From positions 113,090-177,089 of the forward strand of contig NVXM01000004.1 of assembly GCA_002733865.1 (NCBI GenBank): DNA of 64,000 bases, written 5' to 3'. The notes beneath the pieces are model-generated. The model was not told the DNA's origin. It saw only the letters and a list, made by a program, of their open reading frames with translations, and ran no database searches. Both the position numbers and the translations under genes were made by a program. Of this stretch, positions 26,255 to 34,930 are shown in pieces (within the stretch, counting starts at the first letter, position 1; each line of letters starts with the position of its first letter). Source of the DNA: Sphingopyxis sp. (GTDB lineage: Bacteria; Pseudomonadota; Alphaproteobacteria; Sphingomonadales; Sphingomonadaceae).

Positions 26255-27154
26255 TTAGCGCAGGTCTTCTACTGAAACCCAGCCCTTGGTGCCATAATTG
26301 TCGCTTACCTCGACAAACAGCCCTTCCTTGTTTCCGGTCGGCTTTAATTCGGTGTCCGCGCGAAGGGACCGAACTTCAGCAGCGGTTTCGGAGGCGCTTG
26401 CTCTCATCGAAGTGGGGACAGCGACGGTATAGGTGGTTACTATAGAAGCCGCCGGTGCTGCCGCAGCTGCCTGGCGCGCCGTTGCCAATGCCCCGGCCTG
26501 TGACGCGAGGTTGTTATAGGCTTCGATGAAGGCACTGGTCACCATCTTGCCGTCTTTCGACGAGCTATATTGCCCGAATTGTCCCTGACTGGCCGCAACC
26601 CAGTCGCTGCTGTTCAAGACCTTGATCGTGGATTTCTGGCTGAGGCCGCTGCCGGCAATCAACGTCTGTCCGTTGGATGGGTCCATCAGCCGTAAGCCAG
26701 CAGAAATGGTCTTTTTCTTGCCGCCCAAACCGCCAAACATACCTATCAATGCGCCGCCCATCGGGACTTTGCTCAGGATGGTCCCAGCAGCACCGGACTG
26801 AACCAGACCGCCTTTCAGCAGGCCGGTCGCGGTGTTCATCGTCTGGTCAATTTCTTCTTGCGAACCGGCAATAGCGGACAGCAGATAATTGGCTGGCTGA
26901 CCATCTGCGCCGGTATGCAGCGTGAAGCAGCCGGATTCCTGAACAATCGCACCCAGCATTCCGCGAGGACTGGACAGGCCGAATTTGCTCCAGCCCTGCG
27001 TGTCGCCATCGGTGATGGCAATCGTGCCGTAGGACGCATCGCATTTCATGACGGTAGCGTCTTCTTTCGACGCGGCCTGCGAAGGTGCGGGTACCGCAAC
27101 GGTGATTAAAGCAGCGGCTGATAGCAACGCTGAAATAGGCTTGAAATTGTTCAT
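26255..27154 (-). CDS. Exported CsgG-like protein with C-terminal SH3 domain
   Basis: 299 residues. A signal peptide ends near PSQAAS. The N-terminal half has patterns of the CsgG fold: GMLGAIVQESGCFTLHTG and, later, AGLRLMDPSNGQTLIAGSG. An Ala-rich linker (about 215-240) leads to a bacterial SH3 domain (about 240-299: VAVPTSMRASAS, KGWVSVEDL), which often binds peptidoglycan. CsgG relatives can form outer-membrane secretion pores, but here only the fold is suggested. It has its own promoter with the shared 16-bp element 85 nt upstream. Likely part of the CHAT/FecR envelope system. Confidence 0.65.
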   Translation of the reverse strand: MNNFKPISALLSAAALITVAVPAPSQAASKEDATVMKCDASYGTIAITDGDTQGWSKFGLSSPRGMLGAIVQESGCFTLHTGADGQPANYLLSAIAGSQEEIDQTMNTATGLLKGGLVQSGAAGTILSKVPMGGALIGMFGGLGGKKKTISAGLRLMDPSNGQTLIAGSGLSQKSTIKVLNSSDWVAASQGQFGQYSSSKDGKMVTSAFIEAYNNLASQAGALATARQAAAAAPAASIVTTYTVAVPTSMRASASETAAEVRSLRADTELKPTGNKEGLFVEVSDNYGTKGWVSVEDLR

Positions 27155-27238
27155 GATGTCCGTTCCCCTTGTTCTTATTACCGAAACGAAACTGGCGGAA
27201 AATTGGGTTAATTTCCAATTACACCTGCTGTTAGAGAG

Positions 27239-27254
27239 ATGACAAAGAGTGTTA
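27239..27254 (-). promoter_or_regulatory. Candidate response-regulator site, copy 2
   Basis: Minus-strand TAACACTCTTTGTCAT. It is identical at 14 of 16 positions to copy 3 and lies exactly 85 nt upstream of the SH3 protein start codon, the same distance as copy 3 to its gene. A second TAACA half-site follows about two helical turns closer to the gene (around 27229). Confidence 0.65.
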
Positions 27255-27321
27255 GGTTTTTCGCTTCAAATGTCCCGCCCGTTCATCTCGAAAACGGGCG
27301 GGAATGTTCAGGCCATCCGGA

Positions 27322-30300
27322 TTATCTGAACGAGAAATCCGGTCCCAGTTGCTCTCTGAAATTGCTGATCGAGTCCGGCGACAGTTTACCGAGATTGTTG
27401 CCCGATCGACCGCCAAGCAGCGGACCAAAGTCTGCTTTTGGGGTCAGGTTGCCGGTAGGCGCAGTCCAGCTGGACCAATTATCTGCAATCGCGGCCGCTG
27501 ACGCCATCGTCGGAGCGGAGCCTGCTTTGCCAAAGGCGGCTGCGCCTTCTACGATCATGCTGGATCCGGAACTGGCGAATACATAATTGACTCCGATATG
27601 ACTGGCTCCTTCGCCGGCCAGAAAGCCTTCAATTGTAGCGCTGCACGTATTTACGCAAACCGGACCGCCGCCGGTCACCGCAACATTGAAATCGCGGAAT
27701 GTGTGAAAGGTAAACCCGGTGCTTGTGTCGGTGAAGAGATCAATGCCGCCGGTCGCAGCACCAGCTACACCGCCATCCGTCGCGATGCCATAGTTCGAAC
27801 CACCAATACCAACGTCAAACTCAAGACCAACCTTTGGCGTGCCGCCAAAAGCGACCGCCATCTTCCCGGCAAACGTGCCAGGCGATTGCGATCCGTCTCG
27901 CAATGTCGGTGAAGTCGAGCCGACCAGATCATAGGCGACGGTTCCGCTGGTAGGCAGATTGGTCGCCGCACTACCATAAACGAAATGCTTGCCACCATTT
28001 TCCGGATAGCTCTGAGTGCGCGGACCGCTGGCATCGGAAATGATCGCCGTACCGTCGGCCCAACGCGACCAGTTTATGACTCCGTCAGCCGCTGTGCCAA
28101 AGTCGACAATCTTGGCTGTGTCACGTACGCCGGATACACCGCCGAGACCCAGATATTCGCTCAATCTGCCATCGGTAAATCCGATCGTCCGCTTGCGATT
28201 GCCGAGACCGTTGATGACCTGTTCGTCCCGTGTGATTTCTTGCGGTACTCCCGCCAGGTCGGCGCGTTCAAAACCGGCCACACCGTGAATGGCGCCAAAG
28301 TCGGCGGTACCGATCTCGTAGGAGAATCCGACATAGCGACCGTCTTTACCGCTCAGGAAGCCGCTTGCCGATCCGGTGCACCCCTCACAGCGGCCCAGTT
28401 CGGAAACGACGATGCCGTTGCCGGTGAAGTTATAAACCCCGTTACCCGCATTTTTGACACTGATCGAAAGATCGTCGAGGCCACCGGCAGAGAGGAAGTT
28501 AAATCGGTCATTGCCCATGCCGACAATCGTGTCCCAGCCCATTTTGAGCGTGGCAAAGTCGATCGCAATTTCGCCTTCAAATGTACCTGGCTCGCCCATG
28601 CCATCGACTCGTGTCGGTCGGGTACCGCCACCGACAGCATATTCCGCACGGCCCGTGGGCAGCGTACCGGAGGTTCGCTCACCATAGATATAGTGAATGG
28701 ATTCCGTGCCCTCTAAAACGCGATTCCCGCCTTGAATGTTGCCGAATTCCCCGTCGGTCCAGCGGGTCCAGCCCAGGACATCACCGAGGGCACCGTTGTC
28801 CGCATTTTTGGCGGTGCCGATGCTGCGGAAAGAATCGCCCAAACCAGTCTTGATCCGGACTTCTGTCAGCGCTGATTTATTGCTGGTGCTGCCATCAGCA
28901 TATCCTGTTATCCGGAAGGCGCGTCCCTCTTCGCTCTGTATTTCCCCGCGGGTTACGAAATTTGCAGAAGCATCCAGCGCAGAGGCAAAATCACCGGCAA
29001 CCGGCTGGGTAAAGCCGTCTTCAACCCTGACACCACGGAAGGTCTTGGTAATCGGATTGGGGGTACCGCCGGTAACCTCGCCTTTCGCAAAGGCCGCGCT
29101 GCCGTCGATCCATTTTACCACCGTATCGGCATCATCGCGGATGGTATAGGCGAAGCCGGCATGGCTGGCGCCGTCACCGGCGAGAAAGCCGTTGTAAACG
29201 AACCGGCAGTCACCGACGCTGCAGGCAATTCCCAGACCATCTTCGAGATCGATTGTGCCATTGAAGCGGCCATCGCTCAGCACCGTGATACTCGGGGCCA
29301 GCACGCCGCCTTGGGACGCCACCTCATAGACAGAGTCCGACAGGACGATGGTCGCTTCAAGTCCGGCCAAGATCTGCGCAGTGCCGAAATTGACCGCAAA
29401 TTTGCCGTCAAACCCGCCTGGCGCAACGCTGTCATCGCGGATCGTCGGACTGGTATAACCGATCAGGTCATAGGTCAGCAGCCCACCTGAAGGCGGGTTG
29501 ATCATCGGCACGCCATAGACAAAATGGTCACCGCTGTTCGGTCCGCGCGGGGCTCCCAATATCTTGGTGCCACCGGCCAGACGCGACCAGCCGATAATTC
29601 CCTTGTCGCCGCCCTTTTCCACTTCGTCGCGATCCTGGAATTTGATCTCAAAGCCGCTGCGCAGCCGGTAGCCAACAAATTCATCGGCTTCAAAAATCAG
29701 CGTCACTTGGCTGTCCTGGCCGGTTTCAGTGATTTTGGCAAAGGCGACGCTGATGTCGCTGCGGCTGTCATCGGGTCTTACGCCGTCGGATGCCGCCAGC
29801 ACCGGCGGCGGGGTCGGTGTAGGGGTTGGAGTTGGCGTGGGAGTAGGCGTTGGCGTGCCACCGGTGCCGCCACCAAATTGGGGTGGTACGGTATAGCCGG
29901 CCAGCCGTAACAACCTTGCAATCTCGTCCACGTCGAGACCCGGGGGGAAGGCGTTGGCGAACAAAATATCGATGAGCGCCTGCACGGTCGGATCGCCGGG
30001 CGGAATGGTGCCGCCAGCGGCGACCAGCGCCAGCAGATCCGCGATCGAACCGAAGGTGGGGCCGCCCCCGCTAATACCCGAAATCGTGTAGCCCGCGATA
30101 CCCAGCACGCGGAGAAATTCCTGCAGCTGGAATTGGGAAATACCGGACGGCGCGCCATAGGTTTGCAAATTGAACAACAATGCCTGGATCTGGGTCGGCG
30201 TCAGACCGCTATAGGACCCCAGCCCGCCATTCTGCGCTGCCGCCAGAATCTCGGTGATGAACTGCAAGGCTTGGGCGGGATTAAGCGGGCCGGTCTGTGC

Positions 30301-31044
30301 CTGCACCAAAGCCTGGAACTGCGCCGGGGTTGTCGCGGCCTGCAATGTACCAGGGACAAAAGCCTGCGGCTGCGATACGCCCGCAAAGCCCAGTGCAGCG
30401 GGTGTGGTCTGGCTGGCATTGGCGAGAAATTGCATAGCGTTGCGCTGTGCCTGCTGGACCTGTTGCAGAGCCGTTTGACCGCCGCTGCGATTGGGCTGGA
30501 CGCCCGCTGTTACCGTGGCTGACGGACCCGATCCATTGCCGGATCTGAAAGCCTTGCCGGCCGAAAAACTGCGGCTGGAGCCATTGCTGGCCACCTGCAT
30601 CGATCCGGTCAGAGCAAAGCCGGAAAAGCTGCCGTCCGACGCAATCTTGCCGTTGGCGCTGCTGCCGGGCTTCAGCACAATCTGGCTGCCATTACCCGCG
30701 ATAATCGGCTTGGGAGATCCATTGGCTGGTGCCGCTGCGGTGAAACTGCCGCTCGGCACGGACAGCTGTCCGTCTGCCGACAGCGAATAGCGCGCCGGCC
30801 CCATGATGCTGACCGTGGTGCCGTCATCCAGTTTCAACTGGACGACGCCCGATGCGATTTGCTGTTCGCCGGCCCCGTTTTCACTGGACGCAGCGTCATT
30901 GCCCGCGGAAGTGAAAACCATTTCCGCCGCCCATAGCGGCGAACCGGGAACAAAAATCGCGAACAAGGTGGTCGCAAGCGCGCTGGCACCAGCCAGTTTG
31001 ACGTCAGTCAGCAGGCTCGTATTTCTTTGGCGGATCTGGGTCAT
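27322..31044 (-). CDS. Giant FecR-domain protein with three TbpB-like barrel repeats
   Basis: 1240 residues. A long hydrophobic export signal (about 18-40) has no lipobox. A FecR-like domain (about 63-165) has VVQLKLDDGTTVSIMGPARY. A helical region rich in Gln and Ala (190-385) and a Thr-Pro linker (397-413) follow. Then come three repeats (about 420-655, 690-930, 950-1175). Each repeat carries W-(S/T)-R, H-(F/Y)-(V/I)-YG (507, 784, 1020), PG-x-F-x-G, a Cys pair (C608/C613, C886/C889, C1130/C1134) and GFL-(A/S)-G. These resemble the beta-barrels of transferrin-binding-protein-like, Slam-dependent proteins. It starts 31 bases after the translocon-like gene, so it is the probable secreted substrate. 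Confidence 0.75.
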   Translation of the reverse strand: MTQIRQRNTSLLTDVKLAGASALATTLFAIFVPGSPLWAAEMVFTSAGNDAASSENGAGEQQIASGVVQLKLDDGTTVSIMGPARYSLSADGQLSVPSGSFTAAAPANGSPKPIIAGNGSQIVLKPGSSANGKIASDGSFSGFALTGSMQVASNGSSRSFSAGKAFRSGNGSGPSATVTAGVQPNRSGGQTALQQVQQAQRNAMQFLANASQTTPAALGFAGVSQPQAFVPGTLQAATTPAQFQALVQAQTGPLNPAQALQFITEILAAAQNGGLGSYSGLTPTQIQALLFNLQTYGAPSGISQFQLQEFLRVLGIAGYTISGISGGGPTFGSIADLLALVAAGGTIPPGDPTVQALIDILFANAFPPGLDVDEIARLLRLAGYTVPPQFGGGTGGTPTPTPTPTPTPTPTPPPVLAASDGVRPDDSRSDISVAFAKITETGQDSQVTLIFEADEFVGYRLRSGFEIKFQDRDEVEKGGDKGIIGWSRLAGGTKILGAPRGPNSGDHFVYGVPMINPPSGGLLTYDLIGYTSPTIRDDSVAPGGFDGKFAVNFGTAQILAGLEATIVLSDSVYEVASQGGVLAPSITVLSDGRFNGTIDLEDGLGIACSVGDCRFVYNGFLAGDGASHAGFAYTIRDDADTVVKWIDGSAAFAKGEVTGGTPNPITKTFRGVRVEDGFTQPVAGDFASALDASANFVTRGEIQSEEGRAFRITGYADGSTSNKSALTEVRIKTGLGDSFRSIGTAKNADNGALGDVLGWTRWTDGEFGNIQGGNRVLEGTESIHYIYGERTSGTLPTGRAEYAVGGGTRPTRVDGMGEPGTFEGEIAIDFATLKMGWDTIVGMGNDRFNFLSAGGLDDLSISVKNAGNGVYNFTGNGIVVSELGRCEGCTGSASGFLSGKDGRYVGFSYEIGTADFGAIHGVAGFERADLAGVPQEITRDEQVINGLGNRKRTIGFTDGRLSEYLGLGGVSGVRDTAKIVDFGTAADGVINWSRWADGTAIISDASGPRTQSYPENGGKHFVYGSAATNLPTSGTVAYDLVGSTSPTLRDGSQSPGTFAGKMAVAFGGTPKVGLEFDVGIGGSNYGIATDGGVAGAATGGIDLFTDTSTGFTFHTFRDFNVAVTGGGPVCVNTCSATIEGFLAGEGASHIGVNYVFASSGSSMIVEGAAAFGKAGSAPTMASAAAIADNWSSWTAPTGNLTPKADFGPLLGGRSGNNLGKLSPDSISNFREQLGPDFSFR
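29809..29856 (-). repeat. Thr-Pro repeat linker coding region
   Basis: A low-complexity tract encoding about eight Thr-Pro pairs (residues 397-412) between the helical part and the first barrel repeat of the FecR-domain protein. It is probably a rigid extended linker and may vary in length between strains by slippage. Confidence 0.8.
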
Positions 31045-31074
31045 GGTTTTTCTCCCAAGGGTTTACTGTTAATT

Positions 31075-32406
31075 CTAGAAGCTCAGGCGGGCGCCAAAAG
31101 ACGCGGTCCAGCGGTCGTAATCATAAAGCCCGATATTGCTGTCGTTGCGGGTGTAGGTCACGCGGGGCCGGATGCTGATCGTATCGGTGAACCGATAACG
31201 CAGGCCGAGCGACGCATCATATTGCGTGTCGCTGCGACCCTGAAGGAACAGCGGATCGCGGCTGTCATAATTGCGATGCTCAACGCTGGCGCCAGCGATG
31301 ACAGCCGCCTTTTCGCCAAGACTCCATTCACCGCCAAGCTGGGCGTTGACGAACAGATAGCTCAGCTGGTCAGCACCGGGACGCCGGGTCTCTTCCTTGC
31401 CGCCGCCGATACCGCCATAGATATTCTTGTCGGCATAGGTGATGCTGCCGGAGAAGCGCTCGGCATCCTGCAGTGGATTGCCATCGTAATTGAGCCGGAA
31501 ATATTGGCCGCTGACCGATAACGCGCGATCATTCGACAGCCGCTTGGTATAGCGGACATCCCCGCCGACACTGGTGCGGTAGCCATTATGACCGAGCCAG
31601 AAGCGCTGCGCCTGCCCCGAAAGCGAGATAACATCGCCGTTGGCCAGGCTATGGGCAACCCCAACCGTCCCGACCGCCGAGGCCTGATCGACAAACCGGC
31701 TATCGACATTGTCGCGCCAGTTGCCGAGCACCGAGCCGAAGAGACGGGTCTGGCGGCTGAGCGGTGTCGAGCCGGAGAGTCCGCCCTGGATCTGATAGAA
31801 ACCGGCATCCTGTTCGCGCGCCGCACCATTCAGGGTCGCAGGGCCCAGAAAGGCGAACAACGGCAATGTGATCGAAATCGCGTCGGTAGCGGTGTTGATA
31901 TTGCTGTCATAGCCGCCCTCGACATCGATATAGCCGGTAATCTCTGACGCGCCGCCGGCAATCGCGGTATCCAGCTGACGAACCACACCATCGATCCGGT
32001 TGCGCACAGGATCCGGGATCGAAGGGTCGCCGCGAACCGTTTCAAACTCGGCGCGAGCGGTATCTACATCGCCGGCCATCGCATAGGCCCGGGCCAGTTC
32101 CGCCTGCGCGCGTGCGTTGCGTGGCTGAACTGCCAGAACACGCTGAAACGCGATGATCGCCTCACCATGGCGACCGGTTTCGAGGGCGGCCAGACCGAGA
32201 GCCATGTCATAATCGGGGTTGCCGGCGCGATCTGCCTCGCTGCCCTTGAGCGAGGAATAGGCGGCACCAGCCCGGCCAGCGTTCAACTGGTCCATAGCAT
32301 TTTTGACATCCGGATCGCTCTGCGCCGCTGCGGGCGTGGATGTGAACGTCAGCAAGCAGCTGCTAAACACCATTGTCGATATCGCGACTGCATTGGAAAA
32401 GCGCAT
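31075..32406 (-). CDS. Slam-like outer-membrane translocon (TPR plus DUF560-type barrel)
   Basis: 443 residues. The ATG at 32406 is chosen for its AGGGGG site; it gives a signal peptide ending PAAAQ. Residues about 30-140 are TPR-like (ALGLAALETGRHGEAIIAFQRVL, ARAYAMAGDVDTARAEFE). Residues about 150-443 form a beta-barrel beginning GYIDVEGGYDSNINTATD and ending in a terminal Phe (TASFGARLSF). TPR followed by this barrel is the layout of Slam, the type XI secretion translocon that moves TbpB-like proteins to the surface. The gene for a TbpB-like protein lies directly downstream, which strengthens the call. A generic TPR-porin is the alternative. Confidence 0.7.
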   Translation of the reverse strand: MRFSNAVAISTMVFSSCLLTFTSTPAAAQSDPDVKNAMDQLNAGRAGAAYSSLKGSEADRAGNPDYDMALGLAALETGRHGEAIIAFQRVLAVQPRNARAQAELARAYAMAGDVDTARAEFETVRGDPSIPDPVRNRIDGVVRQLDTAIAGGASEITGYIDVEGGYDSNINTATDAISITLPLFAFLGPATLNGAAREQDAGFYQIQGGLSGSTPLSRQTRLFGSVLGNWRDNVDSRFVDQASAVGTVGVAHSLANGDVISLSGQAQRFWLGHNGYRTSVGGDVRYTKRLSNDRALSVSGQYFRLNYDGNPLQDAERFSGSITYADKNIYGGIGGGKEETRRPGADQLSYLFVNAQLGGEWSLGEKAAVIAGASVEHRNYDSRDPLFLQGRSDTQYDASLGLRYRFTDTISIRPRVTYTRNDSNIGLYDYDRWTASFGARLSF

Positions 32407-32894
32407 GAAGGCCCCCTGTAATTTCATTGACTATAAAAATCGGATAGAGGAGCGCGGGGCCATAAGCTTGTTACAACCACCGATAGAAACATGACAAAAA
32501 ATGTTAATATTGCTGGTCAACGCACCCGATATATATTGTCGGTGCAATCCGCAGAGCATCGAAAACCCCGGATTTACGGTTCTTTGAGCGGTTCAGGCAA
32601 TATTCTGATCTGGCACGGGGCTACCGGTCCCGATTCACCGAGCCAATGGGCCAGTTATGATCGGAAGTTGTGCGTCAATATTGCGGCCGGATTATCCAGC
32701 GGCACCACGGTCCGACGAGCTATTTACCCCCTGTCGGGCCATCCGGCAGTCGCTATTGTGATTGAAACTTACCCTATGGGCGCAAGGACGCGGGTTTTGG
32801 CGAACGCTCCATATCGTATTGCCAATAAAATGACGCCTGACCTGCAAAACGGACCAGCCTATTATCATCAATAGCGGAAAACCCGCGCCCGCAT
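32407..32894. other. Long intergenic region with candidate regulator site
   Basis: 488 bases between divergent or unrelated genes. It holds the promoter of the Slam-like gene: the 16-bp element at 32491-32506 and an extra TTGTAAC half-site (minus strand, 32470-32476). The rest, to 32894, shows no terminator or credible gene; a 127-codon frame at 32491 has no supporting features. Confidence 0.6.
32491..32506 (-). promoter_or_regulatory. Candidate response-regulator site, copy 3
   Basis: Minus-strand TAACATTTTTTGTCAT, 85 nt upstream of the Slam-like start codon, the same distance as copy 2. It would control the translocon and, through read-through, the FecR-domain substrate. Confidence 0.65.
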
Positions 32895-33680
32895 CTAGCC
32901 ATCGTCGTCAGCCGCAAATTCGATCCGGTCGGCGGCTGCGCCCGACATGATAAAGCCGATCGGCCGTTCGCTCTCTTCCTGCAAATGGCCAATGATGCTC
33001 GCGGTGCGCGCAAGCAGGGAGATACCTTTCAAAGCCGCGAGGGGGAAACCGACGTCGAGCATGATCGCGGGAATGGCGCCATTGACATTGATCGGCAGCG
33101 GCCTTCCCAAAACGTCCGGCAATGCGTCACGGATCGCGTATAGCATTCCAATATGTTCGCCTTCCACGCCGCGCTCCTTCGCCAGTCCGAGCAGCCGGTT
33201 GGCGCGCGGGTCGCCCTCGGCATGCTGCGGGTGACCGAAGCCCGGAATCGGCTCCTTGTTCGCGCGCAGGGTCTTTATGCCATCAGCAGCGACACTGGCG
33301 GCGTCTGCCCCTTGCGCCTGTTCGACCAGCTTGGCATAAAATCTGCCGGCCACTTCCGCGCTGCCCAATACCACCGAACCGCATCCCAGAAGGCCTGCAG
33401 CAACCGCTCCATGAAAAGCTTCCGGAGCCGCGGCCTGAGTCATGCGTGCGGCAACAACGCTCGGGACCAGTCCATGCTCCGCGATTGCGCAAAGCACAGC
33501 GTCCGCGAAAAATTTCTGATCCTCGCTCGGAGCGTCGCCGGTGACCAGCGCCCAGAAATAACTGGTAAAATCCCACTGCCCTATAATATCGTCGCAAAGG
33601 TCATGGCCCCTGACCGTGATGCTGCTTGCATCCGACGTGCAAATAGAGGTGAGAGCATTATCCTGTTTGCCGATCCGCAT
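32895..33680 (-). CDS. Citrate-synthase-fold protein, citryl-CoA lyase-like
   Basis: 261 residues, about 60 percent of the length of a true citrate synthase. Family patterns are present: HGAVAAGLLGCGSVVLG, IPGFGHPQHAEGDPRA with the catalytic-type His, and INVNGAIPAIMLDVGFP. Short citrate-synthase-fold proteins like this are usually called citryl-CoA lyases and cleave or form C-C bonds in 3-hydroxyacyl-CoA substrates. It diverges from the CoA-transferase gene across 86 bases that carry a candidate IclR site, so both are probably co-controlled in one catabolic route. The real substrate is unknown. Confidence 0.78.
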   Translation of the reverse strand: MRIGKQDNALTSICTSDASSITVRGHDLCDDIIGQWDFTSYFWALVTGDAPSEDQKFFADAVLCAIAEHGLVPSVVAARMTQAAAPEAFHGAVAAGLLGCGSVVLGSAEVAGRFYAKLVEQAQGADAASVAADGIKTLRANKEPIPGFGHPQHAEGDPRANRLLGLAKERGVEGEHIGMLYAIRDALPDVLGRPLPINVNGAIPAIMLDVGFPLAALKGISLLARTASIIGHLQEESERPIGFIMSGAAADRIEFAADDDG

Positions 33681-33704
33681 ATTTGGCCTCCTGTAAAATT
33701 CTAT

Positions 33705-33731
33705 TTTCGAAGTTGATTTCGTTATTCGAAG
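33705..33731. promoter_or_regulatory. Candidate IclR operator, site A
   Basis: A 27-bp element built from TTTCGAAG, GATTTCG and ATTCGAAG. Twenty-one of 27 positions match site B (35745-35771). It lies between the divergent lyase and CoA-transferase genes, 25 and 36 nt from their starts. Confidence 0.6.
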
Positions 33732-33766
33732 TTTTTAGGTTATAGTCAAGTCAGAAGGAGAAGCGG

Positions 33767-34930
33767 ATGTCGAGACCCCTAGCCGGTATAACTGTTCTTG
33801 AAATGGGAACGTTCATCACAGGCCCCGCAGCAGGCATGCTGCTGGCTGACTTGGGCGCAAATGTGATCAAGGTTGAGCAAAACGGCACCGGAGACCCGTT
33901 CCGTTCGTTCAAGGGTGGCCTGTATAGTCCGCATTTCCAGACCTATAACCGCAACAAGCGCAGCATCACGCTCGACACCCGCACCGAAGAAGATCGGGTT
34001 GTTTTCGACGAGCTGATCAAAGACGCCGACGTCTTCATCCAGAATTTCCGGCCCGGCGTGGCGACAAAAATCGGGGTCGATGCCGAGCGGCTGCAGGCGC
34101 TCAACCCGCGGCTGATCTATGCCTCTATTTCGGGCTTCGGTACCGAGGGGCCAGATCGCGACCGGCCGGCCTTTGACACGGTCGCGCAGGCAGCGAGCGG
34201 ATTCCTGCGGTTGCTGGTCAATCCGGAAAACCCGCGCGTAGTGGGGCCGGCCATCGCCGACTCCCTGACCGGGTTTTACGCGGCCTATGGTGTTCTCGCG
34301 GCGCTTCACGAGCGCAACACCACCGGCAAGGGGCGGCTGGTCGAGACGTCGATGTTCGAATCAATGTCGCATTTCAATCTCGACGATTTCACCCATCTGC
34401 TGTCCGAGGACGAGGTCATGGGACCATACAGCCGGCCGCATGTCTCGCAATCCTATGTGTTTGAATGTGCGGACGGAAAATGGCTGGCGCTGCACATGTC
34501 TTCGCCGCCAAAATTCTGGGAGAATCTGGCGACAGCGGTGGATCGGCCCGACATGCTGGCCCTGCCGATGTTCGAAAGCCGCGACGCTAGAATAGAAAAT
34601 TATGAAAATGTGATCGGCTTTCTGGCTCCGCTTTTCAAGGAGCAGCCCCGGGACCATTGGTGTGACAAACTCGTCGAGCTGGAAGTGCCGCATTCCCCGG
34701 TCCGGACATCGCAGGAAGTGGTGGACTGCGACCAGGCGAAAGCGCTAGGGATCGTGGTTGAGGACCCCGCCGGTCCGCACGGGGTTTTCCGGACGATCCG
34801 CTCGCCAGTCAGCTTCGACGGACAACGGATGGAATCAGTCACAGCGCCACCGGTCCTCGGCGCGGACAATGAGGAGCTGGTAGAACCCATGCGAAACAAG
34901 ATTGCCCTTGATCCAGAAGGCGCCGTGTGA
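33767..34930 (+). CDS. Class III CoA-transferase (CaiB/BaiF family)
   Basis: 387 residues. It moves CoA between carboxylic acids. The N-terminal LEMGTFITGPAAGMLLADLGA and VIKVEQNGTGDP are typical. The catalytic Asp is in FDTVAQAASGFLRLL. A strong GAAGGAG ribosome site precedes the ATG. It is first in a two-gene unit with the IclR regulator (overlap of stop and GTG start). In the island it would activate an acid, or recover CoA after cleavage by the neighbouring lyase. Confidence 0.92.
   Translation: MSRPLAGITVLEMGTFITGPAAGMLLADLGANVIKVEQNGTGDPFRSFKGGLYSPHFQTYNRNKRSITLDTRTEEDRVVFDELIKDADVFIQNFRPGVATKIGVDAERLQALNPRLIYASISGFGTEGPDRDRPAFDTVAQAASGFLRLLVNPENPRVVGPAIADSLTGFYAAYGVLAALHERNTTGKGRLVETSMFESMSHFNLDDFTHLLSEDEVMGPYSRPHVSQSYVFECADGKWLALHMSSPPKFWENLATAVDRPDMLALPMFESRDARIENYENVIGFLAPLFKEQPRDHWCDKLVELEVPHSPVRTSQEVVDCDQAKALGIVVEDPAGPHGVFRTIRSPVSFDGQRMESVTAPPVLGADNEELVEPMRNKIALDPEGAV

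Noticed and set aside
29809..29856. Thr-Pro tract as a CRISPR or intergenic tandem repeat
   Set aside because: It lies in frame within a long gene and codes for a linker; there are no spacers.
32491..32874. 127-codon open frame on the plus strand in the gap after the Slam-like gene
   Set aside because: No ribosome site, no recognisable motif, and its start coincides with the candidate regulator element.
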